This document shows, one piece after another, positions 11,111 to 22,900 of a stretch of 64,000 bases of DNA. A program made the position numbers and the translations under genes. The notes below the pieces were generated by a model. It was not told the origin of the DNA. It worked only from the letters and a program-made list of their open reading frames with translations, and ran no database searches. Position 1 is the first letter of the stretch, and each line of letters begins with the position of its first letter. Source of the stretch: Hippasteria phrygiana (lineage: Eukaryota > Echinodermata > Asteroidea > Valvatida > Goniasteridae); NCBI GenBank assembly GCA_037893225.1, contig JAZGUH010000195.1:1116001-1180000 (forward strand), written 5' to 3'.

Positions 11111-12951
11111 CACCACGTAGCTAAGAATTCTGTGCTTACATGGTTAATAGCACAAAATTGCAGGCCGTCGGCACAGAATCCAAGAAATTAGGCCCGGGTA
11201 TTCAGGTTTATAAAATGTCTGTATTTCACCACAAATGCTCAGAATGCATCTAAAACATTTATACAAAATTCGTAAAAGCAGAAAGTCCAATTTACCACAA
11301 AACATATGTACAATAATACAAAAAACTACATGTAAACCAATTATTAAATGTGCAGTTTATGGCTCAACTTACCAATGTTTACAATGTACTATCAAAAATG
11401 GTACAACAATATGCACAAGTTGTGACCGGCACCCAATTTCACAAACAGACTGTTATTTGTGATGGTAAGGTTGTGATGCACCACATGAACCATTACACAC
11501 AACTCATCATCGTAGGCACAAGTGTATTTTCTAGCACACTGTTTGTCACAAGCAAAATGTCTTCGATTTTTGGGGGTTTTTTTTAATCTGAAGAAAATGG
11601 TAGTCAGTGATGATGTGTGATTTGCCTGGAAAATAATTGGCTAGCAAGAAACAATTGATTAGGAACTGCAACAAATACATGACTTCACTGTATCTTGCAT
11701 AGATAATTATATTTACATTAACACCTGTTTTTGGTAATGTTTTTCACTTGTGCTGTAAAACTGGCAACAAAAAAACCAGACTTCACAACTTACAAAACAC
11801 ACATGTGAAATGCACATCTTTTTCACTTCGCGTTTCAGACCCTTGTCAAGGTACTTAAGATGTGTTCGACACATTGTGTGGTTTGTACGACACTCCACAA
11901 CTTGCGATGTGATATGCATTGTAACTTGTGTTACGAGACGTTGCAGCACTTCATGAAATCAGTCCATTCACAAGTGAGACAGAAGTACATGTATGTGTGA
12001 ATGAGCTTATTCAATGGAGCAGTACGTGAAAGTGCATTATTGAGGCACATATCAGTCACAGCCTGTCCACAGAGATAGAGTTGAAACTTGTACCATTATA
12101 TTGGGATTGAAAATTACACTAAAATTCAGTTGCACAATGGATGTGCTTACTACAATTCTAAACAACTCATGCTATAGGAACAGTTGGGTGTTACAATGTA
12201 TACATGTAAGCTAATAAGCTGAAAATTGAGACCAAAAAAAAGAGTAAGAATATGTCTCAACTTAGGTGCCGATTTGAGACCAAATCCAACATCCACTGAC
12301 AATTTCATGTTTTGATCGTTCTGTTTCTTCATACAAGAGAATGTGTTACCGAGGCAAAACGCTTGATATTCTGAGCATAGTCTGTTTTTCATTGTTTTTA
12401 GAAAAGGCTGTTGATGCAGACACTGTTGGGCTGCCTATGTGATTAATGCATTGACAAGAGTACATGTACATATAGAATGCTGTTCTACCACAGTGCAGTG
12501 CTTTGGGTGTAATGTTTGAACCATTATTGTTGGGGGCCAAACAACTTTATAACTCTTCTGTACACCTCGGGCACTTTTCATGAAATGAAATTTGTTTTAA
12601 TTCTGACATAGCAAGAAGAATTCAAACAAGCCTGCTATTGCCATTTCCATGTGTACTTTTGTGACTAATGCATATCACTTTCAATTTTTATAATATAAAT
12701 GTAACCTATCAACACTAAATGACAGTATGAATCCCATGCTCTAATTTTACCTAACAGCTGAAATCCAAACTTGGTTCTTGATATTTAGATTCCATGTTAT
12801 ATTGTATTTACAACATTTACATCTTGGATCAATTTCATTTTGTCGTTCCATTCTTACAGTTTTGGTCTTAAGGCATTATAAGGTTTAGTTTATTTTTAAA
12901 CCCCTTTTGCTTATTTTACAAACTTGTGATGCCAAGTGAACATTTTACTCC

Positions 12952-13096
12952 TTAACTCTTTCACTACGGTATTATAATGGGGCTGTGACGTAATTGTTTT
13001 ACATAATGTTTACAACGAGCCGCTCTGAGCGGCTTGCCGGCAGGAATAGGCTTTTTTCGAGCCGCTATGAGCGGCGCGCCGTAGCGGAAGAGTTAA
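12952..13096. mobile_element. TTAA-flanked MITE, 145 bp
   Basis: It begins TTAACTCTTTCACTACGG and ends CCGTAGCGGAAGAGTTAA, so the ends are inverted and include TTAA. Internally GAGCCGCTCTGAGCGGC and GAGCCGCTATGAGCGGC are repeated hairpins. TTAA ends suggest piggyBac-type mobilisation, which is inference. Confidence 0.7.
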
Positions 13097-13957
13097 CAAC
13101 TTTGATAGGAAAGCTCTGGTTCTACAAAAATTACTACCAACAAAAATCATAATGTATGGAGGAAAAAAATGGTCTCAGGCTCACTTTTAGGTGACAGGTC
13201 ACAAAACAATCCCAGTAAAATTACCTTTCCAGTTTCTTTTATGTAACAATGTCATTTCATCATTCGTGACTCTTAATGATTAAACTGGTTCTACTTATTC
13301 TAATTTAGAATGAAAGAAGGCAATTACCATGAAAGGAATCACTGGAAATATCCACTGAAATAGAATGTATCATAACGCTATCAAAAACTTGTTATTAAAT
13401 CTGAAAAACACATTGCTGTTCATTTACTGACAATAACTTTCAATGCCACAGCAGATGAGCTTATCATCTTCTATCAAAGTAAGCACCATACTAGTGTTCA
13501 TTATTATCATTAGTGTTAAAATAACTTTTGAAAGTTAAACAACCTAAAATGGCTATCCTAGCAAGTAGTTTGACAACATATTTTGGGTGGATTGCCAGTA
13601 TGGGGAAGTAGCCAACCTCATTTTAACTCTCACTTTTGAAGGATTTGTTTTATTTTATATTTGTCTTTACAGTGATCAAGAATATTGTTTCATTCTAGCA
13701 AATATGGCCCATTAGTGCCCGATTATCGCAATACAGTGTAATAAGTTTTTTCACCCTACACAAGCTCCTACAAAAATGCAGACTCCATCACTTTAGCCAA
13801 GAGGACAAAGATGTCGTCTTCTCTCAGTGTAGCGGGTCCACAATCGGTCTACAGTAGACACAGTGAAGTACGAGAATATCCCCATCACTACGGTTTTGCG
13901 ACAACTCCCCACTAGGCATACTGTACCAGTCCCAGCTGCCTTTCGTCAAGTTAAGCA

Positions 13958-14077
<120 letters not shown>

Positions 14078-14377
14078 TTAGTCAAAATTAATTTGTCAAG
14101 TTAATGTTATAGTAATCTACACATTTCCTCCCTACCTCAAATATCACTCTAAAACGCCATACAGCCATACAAGACCAAATAATGTTAATCCTCATGAAGC
14201 CTTTCTTTTGTGCAAAACTGTTGTTAGCTACATGTACCATCTTTTAATATGTCAGCAAACTTCAAGGTCTGCATTCATGTTAAAATACACAACGTCAAAC
14301 AATTTAATCAAACCAACGACAAGGGAACAATTTGTAATAAAGGTTGCCTGGGATCTTTTTACTCTATTTTCAATATA

Positions 14378-15329
14378 CGAGGTGCGATCAACAAATTCCG
14401 AGACTGTTCCTGTTGCGAACGAACGGAGCGCAGCACAGTAATGTGCATATAGCAGGTGTAAGCAATAACTTTCGTGAGTAAGTACTCCAAGTAACAATGT
14501 ACATCGCTGGATCAACATCAGCACCTGTGTTACACGCACTTTTGTGACCACTGGTACGTGCGCATTTGTGATTTCACCATGGACCTGAAACTTGAGCAGA
14601 AGCAGCACCATGTCAAAGTCTGCGAGGATCTCCGTCAACAGGCCCGGGATGACCCAAACTTCATGTCAAGGATCATCAGCGGTGATGAGAGTTGGGTCTA
14701 CGGCTACGACCCAGAGACCAAACAGCAGTCTTCGCAGTGGAAGAGCCCGCAGTCTCCAAGACCGAAGAAGGCGCGTCAGCTCAGGAGCGCAACTAAGAGC
14801 ATGCTCATCGTTTTCTTTGACATTCGCGGGGTTGTGCACCGTGAATATCTCCCCCAGGGTCAGACTGTCAACGCTGAGTTCTACTGCACCGTTCAGAGAC
14901 GTCTGAGGGAGAACATTTGGCACAAACGGCCTAAACTATGGTGCGCTGGCAATTGGGTGCTTCAACATGACAATGCGCCCGTTCACAGCACATTTAAAAC
15001 GTGTGAGTTTCTCGTCCGCAACACCACAATCGTCCTCCCCATTCGCCGGATTTGGCTCCCTGCGACTTCTTTCTGTTCTCCAAAATTAAGTTCAAGCTGA
15101 AGGGTCGCCATCTTGACACTGTGGAGGAGATCCAGCGAGAATCGCAGATGGTGCTTGACGCGCTTATGGAACGGGATTTCCAGGGAGCATTCCAAGCGTG
15201 GCAGGAGCGCTGGGGGCGGTGTATCGCTGCACAAGGGGACTACTTTGAAGGGGATGGCGGCCAGATTTAAATCACGTACGTTTTTTGCTTGTTATAGGCG
15301 CAGTCTCGGAACTATTTGATCGCACCTCG
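14378..15329 (+). mobile_element. Deleted mariner (DD34D) element, copy 1
   Basis: The ends are inverted (CGAGGTGCGATC...AAATTCCGAGACTG on the left, CAGTCTCGGAACT...GATCGCACCTCG on the right) and flanked by TA. At 952 bp it is short for a mariner. The transposase-like frame on the + strand shows ISGDESWVYGYDPETK (first catalytic D), LQHDNAPVH (second D) and, in another frame, SPDLAPCDFFLF (third D). The N-terminal helix-turn-helix half is missing. It lies in the last WDR5 intron. Confidence 0.9.
14558..15270 (+). pseudogene. Mariner transposase remnant, frameshifted
   Basis: The frame 14558-15100 starts close to the first catalytic motif (GDESWVYGYDP) and continues to LQHDNAPVH. A frameshift near 15040 moves the last motif (SPDLAPCDFF, then KGRHLDTVEEIQ and a GDYFEGDGGQI end) into the frame ending at 15270. 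Family members are about 345 residues; roughly the first 150 are absent. Without a DNA-binding domain it cannot be autonomous. Confidence 0.85.
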
Positions 15330-15908
15330 TACATGTACAGTGTACATGTAGCTGGGTAATTTTATGACTGGTTATAATTGGTCACATTCCTAGTCAAAGA
15401 AGACCACCACTCTAATGCTAATGTTATAAGTATAAAGTGTCTATTTGTAAATATTATCCACAAACTCCATTTCCCAGCACAATGCAGTCCTCCTACAGCA
15501 TGGCTCAAAAAACCCTCTGCTGACATTTTGAGAAGTACATGTTTGTTTGAAAGGACAATTCGTGACATAAGGATAATTCAAATAAGATACCAGGTATCAG
15601 GTGACTCCTTGTACATGTATATTGTAGAAAGAAACAATGGCACAGTGTCTTGCTAAAGAACGCAAGTTTCATTGTCTCATGGCTGGGCACAAACCCACAA
15701 TCTGTGAAATTATATGTAAGATTTGGAGTTCATTATCCTTAAGATTTTGAGCTAGCTATGGCTGAGCCCCTTATCTCTTGCAGCCTTAAAGCAATGATCG
15801 AATCTATTAAAATGTATATAGATTTTGGTCTTCCTAAAATATGTTTATTGTACTTCTAGTAACGACTGATATGCATTAAAACTTGAAATAGGAGTGTCCC
15901 ACTCCTAA

Positions 15909-16058
15909 TAGACCCAAGATGTAATGATGTAATGACTTTGTTTACATGTACACTTTCCTATGGGAGCCAAGTCAGGACGCCAGACAATCATCCCCACCTG
16001 GCTCCCATAGGAAAGCGCACATGTAAACAAAGCATGACGTCATTACATCTTGGGTCTA
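15909..16058. mobile_element. Fold-back MITE of about 150 bp
   Basis: The left arm TAGACCCAAGATGTAATGA, with TTTGTTTACATGT and CTTTCCTATGGGAGCCA, is mirrored by TGGCTCCCATAGGAAAG, ACATGTAAACAAA and TCATTACATCTTGGGTCTA. It lies in the WDR5 intron about 200 bp from the exon at 16264. Confidence 0.8.
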
Positions 16059-16231
16059 TTCAAAGTTTGAAACTTATTATATACCTAACTTATCACTGGT
16101 TGATGTTTTTGTACATGTAGAATGTCTCATTGGAAAGTTCATGATGTATCTAAATACCATTAAATCAGCAATTCAATTGGAAAACTTATTTTTGGGCGAT
16201 ACATCCTAAAAGCACAAACATAAAAGATCTA

Positions 16232-16562
<331 letters not shown>

Positions 16563-17485
16563 CTGCAAGGTTGCATAAACCCTAAGATAAACAGATTAAA
16601 CCCACCATGGTATGGCGGTGTACCAGTGGAGGAGGAACCAGATCTGGTTATGCCACTGGGGCAGTGAAGAGGAGGGCTGCCCGACTGGTTCTGCCATCGG
16701 CCTGCAGCACATCCTTGAGATAACAGGTAAAGGTACTGGGAGACTTCCAGCGGCACACCTTTGAAAAAGGCCCAAGAGGTTGATGCACTGCGGATCTCAT
16801 GGGCATGTATTCTGGCAGAGGTAGGCCAAACAGACAGAGTGAGTCTTATGGCCAACACGACCCTGTGAGCGATGGTGTTACAAGATGCAGGTCGATGTGG
16901 TGCAACCGTGGTTATGAAAAGAGCCAGGTGGTTATTGCAGTCCGATAAAGGTACCACTTAAGGCCTTGAACGGGGCACCGTAGCTTGTCCTCTGGGACAG
17001 CCAAGAAGGACTTCAAGTCATGAATGAAGATATCAGGCGGGGAGAACGTCGCCGATTGGTTCTTCATGACGTGGAATCAGGAGGACCCCACCAGGCTCCC
17101 AACGCAGGTGTCCTTGACTGATGGTTAAGGCATGGCGCTCACTCATGCAGTGGGCTGTCGCCGCAGCTAGGAGGAAGGCTGTTTTCAATGAAAAATTGAG
17201 AAGGGTAGCCTGGCCGAGAGGTTTAAAAGGAGGCCGGGCGAGAATGCGGAGGACCTGCCCAAGATCCCATGATGGGACAAGCGTTCGCTGGGGAGGTCGT
17301 GTTATAAACATGCATTTGAGGAGATGTAAGAGGGCGGTGCAATTGGAAACCGAAGAACCATCCCGAAAATCTGAGTATATAGCAGCTATGGCAGATCTGA
17401 AGCTTTTAATAGTGCAAACTGCGAAACCAGACTGGTTCCACCATTGGAGGTGTGGACGTATATGCGCTGAACACGGTACCAGACG

Positions 17486-18642
17486 TTAGACAGAATGGGA
17501 CAGTGGACGAAAGTGGGCCAGAAGATGGATTTCAAGTGGGTGCATGTATAGGCGGCAGAACGGAACCACATCCGTTAGGCTCACCAGGAGGCCGCAAAAT
17601 CGCAACCAAGCCAAGCCTGGTGCTATTGGCTGTGCAAGAAGGGAAGCGCACTGGCACACATTGGCTATGCGCTCCAATGATGGGTAAGCCATGCCCCGAT
17701 GGAGGTTGAGGATGGCACTGAGGTAGGAGGGCCGTTGAGTCGGGATGGGGTGGGATTTGGGAAAACCCAGGCCTTCGGCAAGAGAGCGGGTCTGATGAAC
17801 TGCATGTGAGTCGCCGATGATGAGCCAGTCTTCGAGGGTACATGAACACCTGTAGACCTTGACAATGGAGTGCACTGGCTGCCGTCTTCATGAGTCTGGT
17901 GAAGACCCGAGGTGCTGTAGACAAGCCGAACGGCAGGGCCTGTAACTCGTTTGTGTTGCTTCGTAAGAAAATCTAAGGAACCGTCTGATCGGGGTGGATC
18001 GGGATGTGAAAATATGCATCCGTGAGATCCAGAGAGGCAGCCCAACATGGGGTCGGTAGGGAATCGAGGACAACTATGAGGGTGTCCATTCGAAACTGTG
18101 GGGGTTTTATAAAGTGGTTGAGGGGGCGAAGATTTAGGATTGGTTGCCATGACAGGCCATTCTCCTTGGGAGCCAGAAAGAATGTTGACTGAAATCCCGG
18201 AGTATAATGTCGCGGAGTGGTAGAACTTTGATAGCATTCTTCGCCAACAATGCGGCTCTCGTTTCCAAGCGCCCGGTGCTTGTGATGCGTGCCGAGCGGT
18301 CGAGTTAGGCACGCGTATGTGTCTGACACAGGCGATAACTGAGTGATACGGTGTCAAGTACCCACTGGTCGGAGGTGATGAGGCCCCAGGATCCGCCGAA
18401 ATAGGCCAAGTGCGGGCCTGCAGGCAGTCATCTCTGCCAGGCAGGCCGCTGACGAGAGGCAGTAGTGAATGCTGGGTGAGCGGTGGCCCACTGGTTCGTG
18501 GGGCGTCGAGCAGTGGTGCGAAATCCATGGCTGGACGGCTGTTGAGGGGGATGACTAGCTGGCTGGGGAAGGGGGGGGGGGGGGGGGGGGGGCACTCGAA
18601 ACTAAGAGCCACTAGAGGTAGCCAAAGGGCGACTGAAGGCAA
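17486..18642 (-). pseudogene. DIRS reverse transcriptase / RNase H remnant
   Basis: Frames on the - strand show LRPLNHFIKPPQFRMDTL, then DLTDAYFHIPIHP (first RT aspartate motif), STAPRVFTRLMKTAA, and LEDWLIIGDSH in the position of the YxDD box, where the first D reads E. SHPIPTQRPSYL and LRFCGLLVSLTDVVP follow as in DIRS pol. At least three frame changes occur. The longest single frame (17665-18642) is a shadow over much of its length. Confidence 0.8.
18571..18592. repeat. G-run of 22
   Basis: An uninterrupted run of G inside the DIRS element, just upstream of its RT remnant. It could form G-quadruplex structure. Run length may be affected by sequencing error. Confidence 0.9.
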
Positions 18643-18699
18643 CCCGGGATCTAGCCATGGTAGGGCCCCGTCGGGATTGGGAAGGCTGCTTGGGGCGAG

Positions 18700-19395
18700 C
18701 TTTTACCAAATTGATCTTCTCTGTACGGCCAGTCCAGAGGTCCTGCCCTTGGACAGAAAAATAGCATCCAGAATAGCTGCCCGTCGTGCCTCCATGCTAT
18801 GACGGCAAACCCGAGTACGTTCGTTGAGAACTGCTCGAAGTGAATTGTCGAGGCAGCTTAAAGCGGAGCCGAGCATATCAGCTAGAATGGTGGAATTGGA
18901 TTGGCACCCTTGCAGCAGGTACTCAGACAGCAGGAGGGAAAAGGCCGTGTGGGTAATACCCAAGCGAGCTGAGCCGTCAATGTGCTAAAGCAACCGTTCG
19001 TTGCGGTTGCGAGGGGCGTCCGAGAAGAGGGACGCAGACGAGGCCCAGTGACCGGAGTTGGCAGCAAGTTTGTCACGCACATCGTCTGTGATGGTAGGCG
19101 TGGTAAGGTACTGGGTCGTCTCGTCTGCCGTAAAGGAGCACATACTCCGACAACGGGGAGGACGACGCAGGTTAGGTTGGTCGAACACAGATTGGATTTG
19201 CTGGGAACAAACCCGATCAAAGGGAACAAACCCGATCAAAGGGAACCACCGGTATGGGGTCAGGGGCGACCAGCGCGTCGGTGACCGTGGCTGTGTAGTA
19301 GGTGCCGGGGTTGTAGGTTCTGGGAACTCCAATATATGAGCCACGTCCTGTAGTACCAAGCGATAAAGCGTGAACAAGAAGGCTGGCATGGTCAA
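18700..19395 (-). pseudogene. DIRS gag-like region remnant
   Basis: Overlapping - strand fragments give proline/threonine-rich sequence (EPTTPAPTTQPRSPTRWSP) and ARRAAILDAIFLSKGRTSGL, in the place where DIRS elements carry gag. I cannot match a specific domain. Assignment is by position only. Confidence 0.45.
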
Positions 19396-19999
19396 GGGAT
19401 CGTTGATTGGAAAAATTGTATGACGTTATGGAATACTTGATACCTAACGCGATCGTTGATTCGTTTAGTAAACTTCATCTCTGTAACAGCACTTCATCGC
19501 TCTGCGTACGTCGTGTAAATAGGATCGGACAAACGGGTTTATAAAACAGCTGGGAGCGTCTAAAAACAGAGCTACGAAGCCGACTTTAAAAGTGCCGATC
19601 TCAGGGCATTTCAGCAATGATATTTCCACAATTTCCCTAAAAAAAAAATCACCCTAGACCACCTCTACCCCCCAAATTTTAAACCGGATTCACATTGAAC
19701 TCGGAGAGGACATATTTTGGCCTCCAAAAAGCGGGAAACCGCGGAACGGCGGGAAATTCTCATGCCCGAGAAGGTGAGCGGCTTGCACTTCGTGCGACAA
19801 TACCCTAATCACTACGACACGAGTTACTTGCAGCCTGTGCGAAGCCTTACGCGAAATGGCCGTGAATTGATAAGGGGGAAGCAAGCAGCTTCCAGCATGT
19901 GCAAAGCCTCGTTCGTTCGGTACTGCGTGAGCTACTTGCAGCCTGTACGAAGCCTCACTCGGCTACAACCGCAAGTTCCGAAAACCAACTGAAACTCAG

Positions 20000-22900
20000 T
20001 CCCAAGGAGTTTGTCTGCTTTTGGTATTGTTGCTGTTATAACACAAAACTCCTTTTTGAATGCTAAGTGTTAGGAATGTAGAGTGTAGTTGTGCGCGCAA
20101 GCTGCACACTTTTTTCGCTCTGTATATTTCATGTATTATATCCTGCTATTCACATTAGTTTGTTGCATATTTTATATCACCCTGAAGAGCTAACACCAAG
20201 GAATCTTCTGGTGCTATCTACATGTTGTCATCTACTCTTCTAGTTGAAATATTGATGTTGGAAATCTTCAATTTTTGCTCACTGGAAGGTAATATTCATC
20301 AATGGGCTTTTCAGCCATGCAAACCACGGATCAATGACTCATCAGCCAAGCCACAAGCCTGACCATGCTTGAACAATAAGAGGAGCTGCTGTTTGTCTCC
20401 TGCCCACTGCCTTATACAATGGAGGTGTTAACTTGGAGTTTCCTGTTTGCCCTTGTTCTGGTGTGTGATGTGCAGGGATTAGCAAGTGAACAGTCTGCCA
20501 GATATGCATACTCTCCAGCATATGGCCCAACATGGAAGAGATTGACCATCAAGTGTTACCTGAAAACACCTATTCCATACTACCAGAATTCTTCTTCAAA
20601 TTTCAACATTGCCCTGTTAATCTGTGGGGATATAAACCCCAACCCTGGTCCTGTTAGTGAAATAACTACAGCTGCAGTCATCAACAAACCTACTCATAGG
20701 TATGAGCGTGAGCATCTCCTGAGTATCGGTTTAAGATGTAAAACAATACCCGTTTCTCCAGCTACATGGTCCACCTTGAAAGACCTACGAATAAACACAA
20801 AGCGACCGTCACGTCGAGGAAACCGATCTGACCCCCCAACACAAGTGGTACATGCAATACCAACTGTATCCTCGGACAATGACCTGCATATATCATCAAC
20901 ACCGCCAACATCAACAGACAGTAGTCTGAAACAACCCATGCTCTCCAAACTGTGTGTCCTAAATGCCCAGTCTGTGTGCAATAAAACCAACCTACTGACT
21001 GACTACTTTATTGAACATGATTTTGATTTGATTGCACTGACTGAAACTTGGTTATCAGCTACTGATAAACATGATAAAATAATAGGTGAATTATGCATTC
21101 CTGGATATGACATGTGTCATGTACCTCGTCCAAATGGAACTGGTGGGGGTATTGCTCTCATATATAAGACTAATATCAAACACGGCCCAATAACATCACA
21201 CAGTAGTGGTAATTTTGAAAGTCTATGTTGTGATGTAACTGTCAAAGGAACTTTCTCATCCGTGAAGCTGGTAATCATCTATAGGCCACCATACAGCTCA
21301 AAGAATCGTATAACCCCTACAATGTTCCTTGACGATTTCTCCGAATATGTCAGTGTACTCTCGGCATCCCCAAGCAAGTTGCTGATTGTTGGGGATTTTA
21401 ATTTCCACTGGGATACAGATGATTCTGCTGCTCGCCACCTCAATGATATAATTCAAAACACTAACCTGAAACAGTTTGTATGTGCTCCTACACATGTGAG
21501 TGGCCATATATTGGACCTTGTCTTTGCACGACCCACGGACAACCTAATTGATTCAGTGGATGTTGCATGTTTTCTGACAGATCATGCTGCTTTGCATTGT
21601 GCACTGAATCTGACTAAACCTCAACCAACTAAGAAGCATATTTCCTATCGGAAATATGGATCTCTAGACCATGACAGTTTTTCCAACGATATTAGCCAGT
21701 CAAAATTGTTTACCAACCCGTCCAATGACCTCCAAACACTCATAGATCAGTACAACTCCACACTGAAGTCTATTCTGGAAAAGCATGCTCCACTGAAAAC
21801 TCGCTGTATTACCATTAGACCAGCCAATCCATGGTATTCCCCGGAGATTGCCGATGCCAAGAGACACCGCAAGAAATTGGAGAGACGCTGGAGGAAAACC
21901 AGATCAGAATCTGATAGAAACCAATTTAAAGCGCAACGACTCTGTGTTGTTAATATGATCAACAGTGCCAAATCATCATACATCAAAGAAAAACTAGCCA
22001 GCTGTGGGAACCAGAGAGAGCTCTACAAAATTGTTGAATCTCTACTCCACAACAAAGGAAAAACTAAACTACCCACACACGAGAATAAACAGGAATTGGC
22101 GACAACTTTTAGTGATTATTTCATAACAAAGATTCGGAACATTCGTAATAATCTTGACCGCGATCTAGATTGTATGCAGCCGTATACCACCGAGTCATCT
22201 CACTCTGATATTACACCATTGGAAGAATTCACACCAGCTCTGGATGAGGAAATCAGGAAAATCATCAAATCATCACCATCAAAGACGTGCGATTTGGATC
22301 CAATTCCTACCTGGCTCCTAAAGAACAATCTGAATATTTTGACTCCAGTTATCTCCAAAATTGTCAACCTGTCTCTTCAATCTTCTAAATTCCCACAGCA
22401 ATTTAGAAATGCCCTGGTGACTCCTCTGCTGAAGAAACCCACCCTCGATCCTGAAAACCTCAAGAACTTTCGTCCCGTATCCAACCTTTCATTCATATCC
22501 AAAGTAATAGAGAAGGTTGTTTATTCCCAAATTACTGATCATCTGACTGAACACAATCTACATGAACCATTGCAATCTGCGTATAGAAAACATCATGGAA
22601 CAGAGACTGCTCTTCTAAGAGTTAAGAACGATATTCTCCGGGCAGTTGACGATAAGCGTGGTGTGTTCCTTGTTCTCCTTGATCTCTCTGCAGCATTCGA
22701 CACTATAGACTATGATGTTTTATTCCACCGCCTTCAGTCCATCGGTGTTACTGGTCCAGCCCTGCAATGGATTAGATCATATATATGTCATCGAACACAG
22801 ACTGTAAACATCAATGGATCTTTATCATCTCCCATCTCACTTTCTTCTGGCGTCCCTCAAGGATCAGTATTAGGTCCCTTATTCTTCACAATATACTCCG

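Larger units (their letters stand above)
3803..13957. other. Intergenic region between convergent QSOX and WDR5
   Basis: The two host genes converge on this 10-kb stretch, so it should hold both 3' UTRs. I recognise no other host gene. Content is repeats listed separately, several homopolymers (G-run near 6493, C-run near 7751 and 10391, G-run near 10461) and an inverted pair near 5160-5250. A candidate polyadenylation signal for WDR5 (TTTATT on the + strand, AATAAA on the -) lies near 13649. Much of 11.2-13.6 kb is AT-rich with no structure I can name. Confidence 0.5.

Noticed and set aside
14252..14638. A 128-residue - strand gene
   Set aside because: It is the reverse strand of the mariner left part.
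17665..18642. A 325-residue protein-coding gene on the - strand
   Set aside because: It is proline-rich and follows DIRS reverse transcriptase only in pieces; the real motifs change frame within it.
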